Assembly: GCF_000172795.2 (NCBI RefSeq)
Contig: NZ_CP020950.1
Location: 62,001 to 126,000 of the forward strand
Direction of reading: 5' to 3'
Length of the DNA: 64,000 nt
Origin: Rhizobium sp. CIAT894
GTDB lineage: Bacteria > Pseudomonadota > Alphaproteobacteria > Rhizobiales > Rhizobiaceae
A program made the position numbers and the translations under genes. Position 1 is the stretch's first letter; each line of letters opens with the position of its first letter. The notes beneath the pieces were generated by a model. That model ran no database searches. It worked only from the letters and a program-made list of their open reading frames with translations, and had not been told where the DNA came from. Of this stretch, positions 7,297 to 17,098 are shown one piece after another.

Positions 7297-10077
7297 CTAG
7301 CCGCTGTTTCGCAGCCCGGCGGCAATTCCATTGATGGTCAGGTGCAGCGCCTCCTCCGTATCCTGGTCCCGTTCTCCGGCGCGGCGGCGGCGAAGAAGGT
7401 CGATCTGCATGTGGTTCAGCGGATCGAGGCATGGAAAGCGATGATGGATCGACTGCTTCAACGCCGGATTATTCTCCAGGAACGAGGCCTGATCCGTTAT
7501 GCCGAACAATGCGGCCGTCGTCGCTTCCCATTCGTCTTTTATGCGTGCGAAGATTTTCTCGTGGGCGGATGCGTCAGGGGCGAGGTCGACATACCGCGCC
7601 GCGATCGCCATGTTGGTTTTGGCCAGCACCATCTCCATGTTGGCGATCAAAGTCTGGAAGAAAGGCCAGTCCCGATGCATCCTTTGAAGAGTTTGCAATC
7701 CGTCGGGGTGCCTGGCCAGCCACTGTCCGACGGCCGAGCCAAATCCAAACCAACCGGGCAGCATGATGCGGCTTTGCGACCAGCCGAACACCCATGGTAT
7801 CGCGCGAAGATCTTCGATGCGGCGGGACGAGCTGCGTGAGGCTGGGCGGCTGCCAATGTTCAGCTTAGCGATTTCGCCAATGATTGTGGCTTCCCAGAAA
7901 AAGCCCTCAAATCCTTCGGTCTCGTAAACCAAGGAGCGATAGGCGCCAAAAGCGATCTCAGACAGCTCCTCCGTGGCGCCGAGATATTCGGGATCCGGTT
8001 CTTGCGCGTCGGAAGGCAGCAAAGACGCCTCCAGCGTCGCGGCGATCAGCAGTTCCAGATTTCGGCGGCCGAGTGCCGGATTGGAATATTTCGCTGCAAT
8101 GACTTCACCTTGTTCCGTCAGACGGATCGATCCGGCAACCGCGCCGGGCGGCAGGGCGGTGATGGCCTCGTAGCTCGGACCGCCGCCGCGGCCCACGGAG
8201 CCCCCGCGGCCGTGAAACAGGCTGAGGCGAATGCCCTCACGCTCGAAAAGCCGAATGAAGGCCATCTCTGCCTTATAAAGTTCCCATCCCGACGTCAGAT
8301 AACCGCCGTCCTTGTTGCTGTCGGAATAGCCGAGCATGATTTCCTGTTTGCCGCCGAGTGCCGCCAGGTAAGTCCGATAGGCTTCTATGGTCAAAACTGT
8401 CTGCATCACGTCATGCGAGTTTCGAAGATCCGAGATCGTCTCGAAAAGCGGGATGATATTGACCGAGGCCGCTTCAGGCTCATCGGGCCGGAACAGTCCA
8501 GCCTCCCGGAACAGGATCATGACCTCCAGCAGGTCGGAGGGGCTTGCCGCCTTCGAGATGATGTAATTCGGGATGCAGGCGCGGCCATAATGCTTATGGG
8601 CCTCGGCGGCTTCACGCAGGACGGAAAGCTCCGACATCGTTTCGGCCGAATAGGTCTTGAGCGGTGTAACCAGCAGCTGGGAAGAGCGGAGTTCCTCAGT
8701 GAGCAAGCGGATCCTGTCGCTCTCGACGAGCGCTTCATAGCCTGTGCCGGGGCGCACGCTCTCGAAAAGCTCATGAATAACCCGCTGATGAACCTCGGAA
8801 TTCTGTCGCAAATCGAGGCTGACGAGATGAAAGCCGAAGACGTCTACGGCGCGTTGGAGGTTGCGCAATTTTCCAGCGGCGATCTTTTCTGCGCCATTGG
8901 CCATCAGAGACTCACTGATCGTCGCCAGGTCTTCGGCGAATTCCGCGGGGCGCCGGTAGCGGGGGGCGGCCGCAACAGGTTCGCGAACGAGTTCGGTGCT
9001 GCCGAATTTACGGGCCGTGGCCGCCAGGCGAGCATAGATACCCGAGATCGCCAGGCGATACGGCTCGTGCCGGCGCTGCTCCGATCTATCGGGAGAGACG
9101 GTCGCGAGGCGCTGAAGGTCCCGCGAGACCTTCACATACCGGTCATCCAAGGAAAGTTCGGCGCCAAGGCTGTGCAGTTCGCCGAGATAGAACGAGAAAA
9201 CTCGCTCACTCTGCAGCCGGAGCGCCTCCCTCAAGGTCGCGCCGTTGACATAGGGATTGCCATCGCGGTCGCCGCCGATCCACGAACCCATGCGCAGGAA
9301 TGGCGGCAGCGCGTCTTGCCCGAAGCTCCAGGGCGAGGCTCGAAGCTGATTTTCGAGGGCCCTATAAATTTCCGGGATGACGCGGAAAATGGTGCTGTCG
9401 TAATAGGATAAGCCATTGAGGATTTCGTCCACGACCTGCAGCCGCCGCCCTCGAAGGCTGTTCGTTTGCCAAAGCGTCGTCGTCGCTCGTTCCAGATCCT
9501 CCCGATATCGATCCGCCTCCTGCGCCGTCAGGCCGGCCTGATCGAGCCGGCTCAAGCATCGGGCAAGCTCCTGCTCTATGTCGATAACGCTCTTTCGCCG
9601 GACCTCGGTCGGATGCGCCGTGAAAACGGGCGAGACGACCGCTTCCGACAGCAGCTTGCGGATATCCTCCGCCTCTACGCCGGCGGCAGCGAGAACCGAA
9701 AGCGATCTGGCAATCGTTCCCGGCACGGCAGGTTCGCCATCGGCGATGCCGAAGCGCTGCATTCTGGCCTGGTGAGCGTCTTCAGCGATGTTCACGAGCT
9801 GGGAAAACTGGCTGAATGCGCGGATCACGCGCTTCAGGGTCCGGGGAGGCATGTCTGCGCAGAAGGGGGCGAGCTTTTCGTTCAGGCGCGGACTGGTTTT
9901 TCTGTGGCCGGTCACCGAAAGAGTGCGGACCTGTTCGACGATCTCGCGGACCTCCCTGCCGTCGCTTGCTTCAATGGCTTCGCACAAAAGGCGCCTGAGC
10001 AGCCGAACATCCTTGACCAGGGCTCTGGCCGTGAGGCGCCTTCCCGGCATGCCTGTTTTTCTCAACTGAAGATCCAC
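7297..10077 (-). CDS. ppc: Phosphoenolpyruvate carboxylase
   Basis: Carboxylates PEP with bicarbonate to oxaloacetate. The family hallmarks are all present: VFTAHPTEVRR (catalytic His), GSWIGGDRDGNPYVNG, LGYSDSNKDGGYLTSGW and the glycine loop LFHGRGGSVGRGGGPSY. At about 926 residues it has the usual bacterial length. The frame is open further upstream, but that part overlaps the operator and the lysR gene. The GTG at 10077 follows AAGGA at good spacing; the ATG at 10050 is the alternative. Operator site 3 lies only 11 bp upstream of the GTG, so expression is tied to the LacI-type regulon. It is not next to central metabolism genes, so it is likely a dedicated copy. Confidence 0.93.
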   Translation of the reverse strand: MDLQLRKTGMPGRRLTARALVKDVRLLRRLLCEAIEASDGREVREIVEQVRTLSVTGHRKTSPRLNEKLAPFCADMPPRTLKRVIRAFSQFSQLVNIAEDAHQARMQRFGIADGEPAVPGTIARSLSVLAAAGVEAEDIRKLLSEAVVSPVFTAHPTEVRRKSVIDIEQELARCLSRLDQAGLTAQEADRYREDLERATTTLWQTNSLRGRRLQVVDEILNGLSYYDSTIFRVIPEIYRALENQLRASPWSFGQDALPPFLRMGSWIGGDRDGNPYVNGATLREALRLQSERVFSFYLGELHSLGAELSLDDRYVKVSRDLQRLATVSPDRSEQRRHEPYRLAISGIYARLAATARKFGSTELVREPVAAAPRYRRPAEFAEDLATISESLMANGAEKIAAGKLRNLQRAVDVFGFHLVSLDLRQNSEVHQRVIHELFESVRPGTGYEALVESDRIRLLTEELRSSQLLVTPLKTYSAETMSELSVLREAAEAHKHYGRACIPNYIISKAASPSDLLEVMILFREAGLFRPDEPEAASVNIIPLFETISDLRNSHDVMQTVLTIEAYRTYLAALGGKQEIMLGYSDSNKDGGYLTSGWELYKAEMAFIRLFEREGIRLSLFHGRGGSVGRGGGPSYEAITALPPGAVAGSIRLTEQGEVIAAKYSNPALGRRNLELLIAATLEASLLPSDAQEPDPEYLGATEELSEIAFGAYRSLVYETEGFEGFFWEATIIGEIAKLNIGSRPASRSSSRRIEDLRAIPWVFGWSQSRIMLPGWFGFGSAVGQWLARHPDGLQTLQRMHRDWPFFQTLIANMEMVLAKTNMAIAARYVDLAPDASAHEKIFARIKDEWEATTAALFGITDQASFLENNPALKQSIHHRFPCLDPLNHMQIDLLRRRRAGERDQDTEEALHLTINGIAAGLRNSG

Positions 10078-10088
10078 ACGTGCATTCC

Positions 10089-10108
10089 TTATGCTAACGT
10101 TAGCATAA
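10089..10108 (-). promoter_or_regulatory. LacI-family operator (site 3), perfect 20-bp palindrome
   Basis: TTATGCTAACGTTAGCATAA is perfectly self-complementary over 20 bp and shares the GCTAACGTTAGC core with sites 1 and 2. It directly precedes the PEP carboxylase gene and even overlaps its probable ribosome site. It lies in the 3' flank of the lysR gene. This is the strongest copy of the motif in the window. Confidence 0.8.
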
Positions 10109-10181
10109 AACTGGCAGGATTTGGCTGAAGAGTCAAGAATGCTTGCAATCGAGCAGGAGCGAATGGTCGAATAGGCCCGGA

Positions 10182-11096
10182 TTAGCCGGCAGTGCCTTGC
10201 TGGTAACGCGCGACCTCTTCCAAGAGCCATGCGCGGAACGCCACGACAGGACGGAAGTCCTTCCTGCTGAGTGGTGCGACCGCATAATAGGCGCTGGGGC
10301 TTTTGACCTGATGCGGAAAGGCTTGAACGAGCTGGCCATTCGCAAGCTCGGAGTCGATGAGGAAAAGCGGCATCAAAGCGAGCCCCAGCCCGGCGATGCA
10401 GGCCTGGGCCACGTTGCTGAACTGTTCGAACCGCATCGCCTGCGACGGGGCGCCGCTGACCTGCAGGCTCTCGAAAAAATGGCTCCAGGCCCCCGGCCGC
10501 GATGCCATCTGCAGCAGCGGAAGGCGAAGCAGATCTTCAGCTTTCAAGACGGGATGCGAGTTCAGAAAAGACGGGGAGGCGACCGGCGCCACCATCTCCT
10601 CCATGAGAAATGTGCTTTCCGCACCCGGCCAGTCGGGCTGGCCGATATGGATCGCCATATCGATGTCGTCGCGGTCGAAATCGAACAGCCCTATGCGCGT
10701 CGCGAAGTTCAGTGTGATCTCCGGATGTCTGGCGACAAATTCGGGAATGCGCGGCATCAGCCAGCGGGTGCCGAACGTTGGCAAGATGGCAAGATTGAGC
10801 TGATCGTTATGCTGTTTGGTCATGGCGTGCAGCGAAGCGGAGCGGATTTCCGCCAGAGCGCTGGCAATAGCCCGCGCATAATCGGTGCCGGCCTCTGTGA
10901 GAATGACGCCGCGGCTGGTGCGCTCGAACAGCAAAACGCCCAGCTGTTCTTCCAGCGCGGCAATCTGCCGGCTGATGGCTCCTTGCGTCAGGGAAAGCTC
11001 CTCGGCCGCCGCGGAGAAGGTGCTCAGCCGCGCGACGGAATCGAAAGCCGCGAGAGCGGAGGTCGAGGGAAGCAGTCGTCGCGAAAGGTTTGCCAT
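10182..11096 (-). CDS. LysR-family transcriptional regulator (GcvA-like)
   Basis: A 304-residue regulator. The N-terminal winged helix-turn-helix is clear (AAFDSVARLSTFSAAAEELSLTQGAISRQIAALEEQLG, split here only by reading), and the C-terminal part is the usual periplasmic-binding-like effector domain. It is divergent from the glutaryl-CoA dehydrogenase gene, and a dyad that fits a LysR box abuts its start codon. By the usual logic of LysR pairs it probably activates the divergent acyl-CoA genes and represses itself; the effector may be glutarate or glutaryl-CoA. The DNA-binding domain is certain; the target and effector are inference. Confidence 0.9.
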   Translation of the reverse strand: MANLSRRLLPSTSALAAFDSVARLSTFSAAAEELSLTQGAISRQIAALEEQLGVLLFERTSRGVILTEAGTDYARAIASALAEIRSASLHAMTKQHNDQLNLAILPTFGTRWLMPRIPEFVARHPEITLNFATRIGLFDFDRDDIDMAIHIGQPDWPGAESTFLMEEMVAPVASPSFLNSHPVLKAEDLLRLPLLQMASRPGAWSHFFESLQVSGAPSQAMRFEQFSNVAQACIAGLGLALMPLFLIDSELANGQLVQAFPHQVKSPSAYYAVAPLSRKDFRPVVAFRAWLLEEVARYQQGTAG

Positions 11097-11116
11097 AAGC
11101 TATTACTATAGCTCAT
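11095..11116. promoter_or_regulatory. LysR-type operator in the divergent intergenic region
   Basis: AGCTAT (11098-11103) and ATAGCT (11108-11113) form an interrupted dyad with further outer pairing (AT/AT), giving a 22-bp element with the T-N11-A character of LysR boxes. It abuts the lysR start codon and lies about 100 bp upstream of the acyl-CoA dehydrogenase start. Confidence 0.55.
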
Positions 11117-11212
11117 AGGCTGATGAGTAAACCTCGCTTTCGCAATGTCGGAGAAACGGCTTTCATTCCCTCCAATCGAGTTGCTGAAAACCTCAATGGG
11201 AGGATGACGATC

Positions 11213-12388
11213 TTGGCCTTTTCATGGAATGACCCCTTTCTGCTCGATGACCAGCTGACCGAAGATGAGCGGATGATCCGCGAGTCCGCCGCGGCTTTCG
11301 CGGAATCCGAACTCCTGCCGCGCGTTGAGGACGCCTACCTCGAGGAAACGACCGACCCGGAACTGTTCAGATTGATGGGGCAGACCGGCCTTCTCGGTGT
11401 GACGCTGCCGGAGGAGTACGGGGCCGCGAACGCATCCTACGTCGCTTATGGACTGATCGCTCGCGAGGTCGAGCGCATCGACTCCGGATTTCGCTCGATG
11501 ATGAGCGTGCAATCCTCGCTGGTCATTTACCCGATCTTCGCCTACGGCTCCGACGAGCAGAAGAAGAAATATCTGCCGGGCCTCGTGTCGGGTGAACTGA
11601 TCGGCTGTTTCGGCCTGACCGAGCCCGACGCCGGCTCCGATCCTGGTGGGATGAAGACCCGCGCCGAAAAAATTGAAGGCGGCTACCGATTGCGCGGCTC
11701 GAAGATGTGGATCTCGAACTCGCCGATTGCCGATGTCTTCGTCGTCTGGGCAAAGTCCGAGGCCCACAACAACGAAATACGCGGATTCGTTCTCGAAAAG
11801 GGCATGAAGGGACTTTCGGCTCCGAAGATCGGCGGCAAGCTTTCGCTGCGTGCCTCGATCACAGGCGAAATCGTGATGGACAGTGTCGAGGTTACCGAGG
11901 ACGCGCTTCTGCCCGGCGTTTCCGGCCTCAAGGGGCCGTTCGGCTGTCTCAACCGCGCCCGTTACGGCATTTCCTGGGGCGTCATGGGAGCGGCCGAGGA
12001 CTGCTGGTTCCGCGCCCGTCAATATGGTCTCGACCGCAAGCAGTTCGGCAAGCCGCTGGCGGGGATGCAGCTTTATCAAAAGAAGCTCGCCGATATGATG
12101 ACCGAGATCACGCTCGGACTGCAGGGCTCGCTTCGCGTCGGCCGTCTGATGGATGAGCACAAGATGGCTCCGGAAATGGTCTCGCTCGTCAAGCGCAACA
12201 ACTGCGGCAAGGCGCTTGATATAGCGCGGCAGGCCCGGGACATGCATGGCGGCAACGGCATTCAGATCGAATACCATGTCATGCGCCACGCGCAGAACCT
12301 GGAAACGGTCAACACATATGAGGGCACCCACGACGTCCACGCCCTGATCCTCGGGCGCGCGCAGACGGGCCTCCAGGCGTTCTTCTAA
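11213..12388 (+). CDS. Glutaryl-CoA dehydrogenase (acyl-CoA dehydrogenase family)
   Basis: FAD enzyme that oxidises and decarboxylates glutaryl-CoA to crotonyl-CoA, passing electrons to ETF. The opening [18 protein letters not shown] and the C-terminal [32 protein letters not shown] are typical of glutaryl-CoA dehydrogenases, and the catalytic Glu lies in the YEGT segment. About 391 residues is normal length. The TTG at 11213 is chosen because GGGAGG lies 9 nt upstream. The in-frame ATG at 11204 abuts that ribosome site directly, and an ATG at 11123 has no family similarity. ETF and ETF-QO genes downstream complete the electron path. Confidence 0.88.
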   Translation: MAFSWNDPFLLDDQLTEDERMIRESAAAFAESELLPRVEDAYLEETTDPELFRLMGQTGLLGVTLPEEYGAANASYVAYGLIAREVERIDSGFRSMMSVQSSLVIYPIFAYGSDEQKKKYLPGLVSGELIGCFGLTEPDAGSDPGGMKTRAEKIEGGYRLRGSKMWISNSPIADVFVVWAKSEAHNNEIRGFVLEKGMKGLSAPKIGGKLSLRASITGEIVMDSVEVTEDALLPGVSGLKGPFGCLNRARYGISWGVMGAAEDCWFRARQYGLDRKQFGKPLAGMQLYQKKLADMMTEITLGLQGSLRVGRLMDEHKMAPEMVSLVKRNNCGKALDIARQARDMHGGNGIQIEYHVMRHAQNLETVNTYEGTHDVHALILGRAQTGLQAFF

Positions 12389-12446
12389 TTCCTCGTAATC
12401 TGTTCGGCAGAAACGTCCTTCAACCTCCGGATCAACGAGAGGCAGC

Positions 12447-13334
12447 ATGCCTATAGCGAATAAGATTTCTACCGTCGCGGTGATTGGCGCCGGCCAGATG
12501 GGGACTGGGATTTCGGAAGTCGTGGCGAAACATGGGTACGCGGCCTTGGTTTACGATCTCGATAAAAGCCGGGTCCGCGCGAGCATTGAAGCGAGCGCCG
12601 GATATTTTAGACGCCAGGTCGAGACCGGCAAAATGCCGGGCGAGGCGGCTGAAGAGGCGATCTCCCGAATAAAGGGAGCGTTCTCGCTCTCGGATCTGGC
12701 GAGCGCCGATTTGGTCGTCGAAGCGGTCAGCGAGAATGAAGACGTCAAGAGAAAGGTCTTCACGGGCGTCTGCCCCGTCCTGAAGCCCGAGGCGATCGTG
12801 GCGACGAACACATCGTCGCTCTCCATAACGCGGCTCGCCGCGTCGACCGACAGGCCCCATCGTTTCATAGGAATACACTTCATGAATCCGGTACCGGTTA
12901 TGAAGCTGGTCGAGCTGGTTCGCGGCATCGGTACGGATCAGGAGGCGTTTGCTATAGCGAGGGATTTCGCCGAATCCATCGGCAAAACCGTCACCGTCTC
13001 CGAGGATTTTCCGGCTTTCATCGTAAACCGCGTCCTCATCCCCATGATCAACGAAGCGATCTACACGCTCTATGAGGGTGTCGGAAACGTTGAAGCCATA
13101 GACACCGGCATGAAGCTCGGTGCCAATCATCCGATGGGGCCGCTCGAACTGGCCGATTTCATCGGTTTGGACACATGCCTTTCCATCATGCAGGTCCTTC
13201 ACGAAGGACTGGCTGATAGCAAATACCGCCCATGCCCGCTGCTGGTCAAATATGTCGAGGCCGGCTGGCTCGGGCGCAAGGCGCAACGCGGGTTCTACGA
13301 CTACAGCTACGTTCCGGCGCGGCCAACCCGCTGA
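12447..13334 (+). CDS. 3-hydroxybutyryl-CoA dehydrogenase (3-hydroxyacyl-CoA dehydrogenase family)
   Basis: NAD-dependent oxidation of 3-hydroxybutyryl-CoA to acetoacetyl-CoA, the step after hydration of crotonyl-CoA. The Rossmann motif VAVIGAGQMGTGISEV opens the protein. Further signatures are NTSSLSITRLA, RFIGIHFMNPVPVMKLVELVRG and NHPMGPLELADFIGLD, the latter covering the catalytic His/Glu region. A length of 295 residues matches the short single-domain family. The ATG follows GAGAGGCAGC. It lies 58 bp after the glutaryl-CoA dehydrogenase gene. No enoyl-CoA hydratase is encoded nearby, so hydration must use an enzyme from elsewhere. Confidence 0.9.
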   Translation: MPIANKISTVAVIGAGQMGTGISEVVAKHGYAALVYDLDKSRVRASIEASAGYFRRQVETGKMPGEAAEEAISRIKGAFSLSDLASADLVVEAVSENEDVKRKVFTGVCPVLKPEAIVATNTSSLSITRLAASTDRPHRFIGIHFMNPVPVMKLVELVRGIGTDQEAFAIARDFAESIGKTVTVSEDFPAFIVNRVLIPMINEAIYTLYEGVGNVEAIDTGMKLGANHPMGPLELADFIGLDTCLSIMQVLHEGLADSKYRPCPLLVKYVEAGWLGRKAQRGFYDYSYVPARPTR

Positions 13335-13374
13335 CCCCATCGCATTTCAACCTCGAGATTGTAAGGCATCGATC

Positions 13375-15039
13375 ATGAGCGAAGAACACGTAGGCGAGGG
13401 TCGAGAGAGCATGGAATTCGACGTGGTGATCGTCGGTGCGGGTCCGGCCGGTCTGGCGGCGGCGATCCGGCTGAAGCAGGTCAATCCGGAGCTTTCGGTC
13501 GTCGTGCTTGAGAAGGGCTCGGAAGTGGGTGCGCATATCCTCTCCGGCGCCGTCGTCGATCCGATCGGCATCGATCGGCTGCTGCCCGGTTGGCGCGAGG
13601 ATGGCGATCATCCCTTCAAGACCGAGGTGACCGACGACCAGTTTCTGTTTCTCGGTCCCGCCGGCTCGATCCGCCTGCCCAATTTCATGATGCCGCCGCT
13701 GATGAACAATCACGGTAACTACATCGTCTCGCTCGGCAACGTCTGTCGCTGGCTCGCGACCAAGGCGGAAGAGCTCGGCGTCGAGATCTATCCGGGCTTT
13801 GCCGCAACCGAAGTGCTCTATGATGATGCCGGCGCGGTGATCGGCGTTGCCACCGGCGACATGGGCATCGAGAAGAACGGCGAGCCCGGCCCGAACTATA
13901 CCCGCGGCATGGAACTGCGCGGCAAATATGTGCTGATCGGCGAGGGTGTGCGCGGCTCGCTTGCCAAGCAGTTGATCGCCAAGTTCGACCTGTCGAAGGA
14001 CCGCGAGCCGCAGAAGTTCGGCATCGGCATCAAGGAGCTCTGGCAGGTCAAGCCGGAGCACCACAAACAGGGACTGGTGCAGCATTCCTTCGGCTGGCCG
14101 CTCGGCATGAAGACCGGCGGCGGCTCCTTCCTCTATCACCTCGAAGACAATCTGGTGGCGGTCGGCTTCGTCGTCCACCTGAACTACAAGAACCCCTATC
14201 TCTATCCCTCCGAGGAGTTCCAGCGCTTCAAGACGCATCCTGCCATTCGCGGCACCTTCGAGGGCGGCAAGCGGCTCTCCTATGGCGCGCGCGCCATCAC
14301 CGAGGGCGGCTACCAGTCGGTGCCGAAGCTGACCTTCCCCGGCGGGGCGCTGATCGGCTGTTCGGCCGGTCTCGTCAACGTGCCGCGCATCAAGGGTAGC
14401 CACAATGCGGTGCTGTCGGGCATGCTGGCGGCCGAGAAGCTGGCGGCGGCGATTGTATCCGGCCGCAGCCATGACGAGGTTGTCGAGATCGAGAAGGAAT
14501 GGCGGGCGACCGACATCGGCAAGGATCTGAAGCGCGTCCGGAACGTCAAGCCGCTGTGGTCGAGGTTCGGCACGGCGATCGGAGTGGCGCTCGGCGGTCT
14601 CGACATGTGGACCAACCAGCTCTTCGGCCTGTCGCTCTTCGGCACGCTTGGTCACGGCAAGACCGATGCGGAAAGCCTGGAGCCGGCCGCCCAGCACAAG
14701 CCGATCGCCTATCCGAAGCCGGATGGCGTCCTGACCTTCGACCGTCTGTCCTCGGTGTTCCTGTCGAACACCAATCACGAGGAGGACCAGCCGGTGCATC
14801 TGCAGGTGAAGGACATCGCCCTGCAGAAGGCCTCCGAACTCGGTATCTATGCCGGCCCGTCGACGCGCTACTGTCCGGCCGGCGTCTATGAATGGGTGGA
14901 GAAGGACGGCGACAAGACATTCGTCATCAACGCCCAGAACTGCGTGCACTGCAAGACCTGCGACATCAAGGACCCGAACCAGAACATCAACTGGGTGCCG
15001 CCGCAGGGCGGCGAGGGGCCTGTCTATCCGAATATGTGA
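13375..15039 (+). CDS. Electron transfer flavoprotein-ubiquinone oxidoreductase
   Basis: Inner-membrane-associated FAD/4Fe-4S enzyme that takes electrons from ETF and reduces ubiquinone. The FAD loop is VVIVGAGPAGLAAAIRL. The HILSGAVVDP and GCSAGLVNVPRIKGSHNAVLSG blocks are family-specific. The C-terminal CPAGVYEW and NCVHCKTCDIKDPNQNINW supply the four iron-sulfur cysteines. At 554 residues it is full length. The ATG at 13375 follows AAGG; the frame is open upstream inside the previous gene without similarity. Together with the ETF subunits downstream it couples the acyl-CoA dehydrogenase to respiration. Confidence 0.95.
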   Translation: MSEEHVGEGRESMEFDVVIVGAGPAGLAAAIRLKQVNPELSVVVLEKGSEVGAHILSGAVVDPIGIDRLLPGWREDGDHPFKTEVTDDQFLFLGPAGSIRLPNFMMPPLMNNHGNYIVSLGNVCRWLATKAEELGVEIYPGFAATEVLYDDAGAVIGVATGDMGIEKNGEPGPNYTRGMELRGKYVLIGEGVRGSLAKQLIAKFDLSKDREPQKFGIGIKELWQVKPEHHKQGLVQHSFGWPLGMKTGGGSFLYHLEDNLVAVGFVVHLNYKNPYLYPSEEFQRFKTHPAIRGTFEGGKRLSYGARAITEGGYQSVPKLTFPGGALIGCSAGLVNVPRIKGSHNAVLSGMLAAEKLAAAIVSGRSHDEVVEIEKEWRATDIGKDLKRVRNVKPLWSRFGTAIGVALGGLDMWTNQLFGLSLFGTLGHGKTDAESLEPAAQHKPIAYPKPDGVLTFDRLSSVFLSNTNHEEDQPVHLQVKDIALQKASELGIYAGPSTRYCPAGVYEWVEKDGDKTFVINAQNCVHCKTCDIKDPNQNINWVPPQGGEGPVYPNM

Positions 15040-15078
15040 GGCGGATCGGCGAGCTAGGCAATGATCAGGGAGTTACCC

Positions 15079-16224
15079 ATGCAATTTCCGCTTGAAGGCG
15101 TTCGAGTCGTGGAACTGGCGCGTATCCTGGCCGGTCCGTGGGCCGGACAGACACTTGCCGATCTCGGAGCAACCGTCATCAAAGTGGAAAGCCCGGAGGG
15201 CGACGATACGCGCCGCTGGGGGCCTCCCTTCATCACCGATGACGATGATGTCGCGGCAGCCTACTTCCATAGCTGCAATCGCGGAAAACTGAGCATCACG
15301 GCGGATTTCAACGCGGCGGAAGATGTCGAAAAACTGCGCGCACTGATCGCGAACGCGGACGTCGTCATCGAGAACTTCAAGGTCGGCGGGCTGAAGAAGT
15401 TCGGTCTCGATTACGAGAGCCTGAAGGCGATCAATCCGAAGCTGATCTACTGCTCGATTACCGGCTTTGGCCAAACCGGCCCGTATGCCGGGCGTGCAGG
15501 TTATGATTTCATCGTCCAGGGCATGGCGGGCATCATGGATTTGACCGGTGAGCCGGGCCGGGAGCCGCAGAAAATCGGCGTGGCGTTCGGCGATATCTTC
15601 ACCGGCCTCTATTCGGTCATCGCAATCCAGGCCGCTTTGATCCTCCGCAACAGCACGGGGGAGGGGCAGCATATCGATATGGCGCTGCTGGACAGCACGG
15701 TCGCCGTATTGGCTAACCAGGCGATGAATTTCCTGGCCTCGGGAAAGGCGCCGACGCGGCTCGGCAATGCCCATCCTAACATCGCGCCATATCAGGTATT
15801 CCCGGTATCCGACGGCAATATCATTATCGCCTGCGGAAACGACAGCCAGTTCGCACGCATCTGCGATGTCCTCCGGCTGTCGTCTGTGGCCGCCGACGCC
15901 CGTTTCAAGACGAACGCGGACAGGGTGCGTCATCGAGAGGAGCTGACATCGGTCATGGAGGCGCAGACGAAGCTTTTCAAACGAACGGATTTGCTGGCCG
16001 ATCTTGCACGCGTGGGCGTTCCCGCCGGACCGATCAACACTGTGGAAGACGTCTTCGCTGATCCGCAAGTCGCGCACCGAGGAATGTCGATAGTAAATGA
16101 CGGAATTGCAGGCATCAGGACACCAATCATCTTCTCCGGAACTGCGCTTACCTCCCAAAGGCGATCGCCCCAGTTGGGTGAGCACAACGGCAAGGTATCG
16201 TGTGATTGGTCATCGACGACCTAG
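15079..16224 (+). CDS. Class III (CaiB/BaiF) CoA-transferase, possible succinyl-CoA:glutarate CoA-transferase
   Basis: A 381-residue family III CoA-transferase, which moves CoA between acids through an aspartyl-CoA anhydride. The opening GVRVVELARILAGPWAGQTLADLGATVIKVE and the blocks RGKLSI, GYDFIVQGMAGIMDLTGEP and GQHIDMALLDST are diagnostic. The ATG at 15079 is preferred over 15061 because AGGGAG lies 7 nt upstream. Placed between glutaryl-CoA dehydrogenase and ETF genes, it most plausibly activates glutarate with CoA from succinyl-CoA. The family is certain; the substrate is inferred from neighbours. Confidence 0.88.
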   Translation: MQFPLEGVRVVELARILAGPWAGQTLADLGATVIKVESPEGDDTRRWGPPFITDDDDVAAAYFHSCNRGKLSITADFNAAEDVEKLRALIANADVVIENFKVGGLKKFGLDYESLKAINPKLIYCSITGFGQTGPYAGRAGYDFIVQGMAGIMDLTGEPGREPQKIGVAFGDIFTGLYSVIAIQAALILRNSTGEGQHIDMALLDSTVAVLANQAMNFLASGKAPTRLGNAHPNIAPYQVFPVSDGNIIIACGNDSQFARICDVLRLSSVAADARFKTNADRVRHREELTSVMEAQTKLFKRTDLLADLARVGVPAGPINTVEDVFADPQVAHRGMSIVNDGIAGIRTPIIFSGTALTSQRRSPQLGEHNGKVSCDWSSTT

Positions 16225-16323
16225 CTCGGCGAATGCATGTGAATTTCGACTTACGTCCGCCGCAGCGCTGCAGATGACTCTGTCGAGACACGGTTAATAA
16301 ATCGGCACAGATGGAGATCGCCC

Positions 16324-17073
16324 ATGAAGATTCTCGTCCCAGTCAAACGGGTTGTCGACTACAACGTGAAGATCCGGGTGAAGCCGGATGGCACGGGTGT
16401 CGAGCTTGCCAATGTGAAGATGTCGATGAACCCGTTCGACGAGATCTCGGTGGAAGAGGCTCTGAGATTGAAGGAGGCCGGCAAGGCCGAGGAAGTGGTG
16501 GTGGTGTCGATCGGCCCGGCCAAGGCCGAGGAGACGCTGCGGACGGCACTTGCCATGGGCGCCGACCGGGCGATCCTGGTCGAGACCGACGATCAGGTCG
16601 AGCCGCTCGCCGTCGCCAAGATCCTCAAGGCGGTCGCCGATGCCGAACAGCCGGGCCTGATCATCACCGGCAAGCAGGCGATCGACGACGATTCCAACCA
16701 GACCGGCCAGATGCTGGCGGCCCTGCTCGGTTCGGCCCAGGCGACCTTCGCCTCGAAGATCGAGATTGGGGATGGCAAGGCGACCGTGACCCGCGAGGTC
16801 GATGGCGGCCTGCAGACGATCGAGATCAAGCTGCCGGCGGTCGTGACCACCGACCTGCGCCTGAACGAGCCGCGTTACGCCTCGCTGCCGAACATCATGA
16901 AGGCGAAGAAGAAGCCGCTCGACAGACAAGCTCCGGCCGACTTCGGCGTCGATACGACGCCGCGGCTGAAGGTGCTGAAGACCGAGGAGCCGAGTGGCCG
17001 CAAGGCCGGCGTCAAGGTCAAGTCGGTCGCCGAACTGGTCGACAAGCTGAAGAACGAAGCCGGCGTGCTGTAA
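16324..17073 (+). CDS. etfB: Electron transfer flavoprotein beta subunit
   Basis: A 249-residue ETF beta subunit that binds AMP and part of the FAD site in the cytosolic ETF heterodimer. The start [26 protein letters not shown] and the signature VDLxxV-like segment around [31 protein letters not shown] are standard. Ribosome site GGAG lies 9 nt upstream. It is followed 25 bp later by etfA, the normal order. It carries electrons from the acyl-CoA dehydrogenase to the ETF-ubiquinone oxidoreductase encoded two genes upstream. Confidence 0.95.
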   Translation: MKILVPVKRVVDYNVKIRVKPDGTGVELANVKMSMNPFDEISVEEALRLKEAGKAEEVVVVSIGPAKAEETLRTALAMGADRAILVETDDQVEPLAVAKILKAVADAEQPGLIITGKQAIDDDSNQTGQMLAALLGSAQATFASKIEIGDGKATVTREVDGGLQTIEIKLPAVVTTDLRLNEPRYASLPNIMKAKKKPLDRQAPADFGVDTTPRLKVLKTEEPSGRKAGVKVKSVAELVDKLKNEAGVL

Positions 17074-17098
17074 TCGGGCAGGAACAGGAGCAACTATC

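Noticed and set aside
8002..9411. 469-codon plus-strand frame inside PEP carboxylase
   Set aside because: Antisense to a gene with all PEP carboxylase motifs; composition is that of a reversed coding strand.
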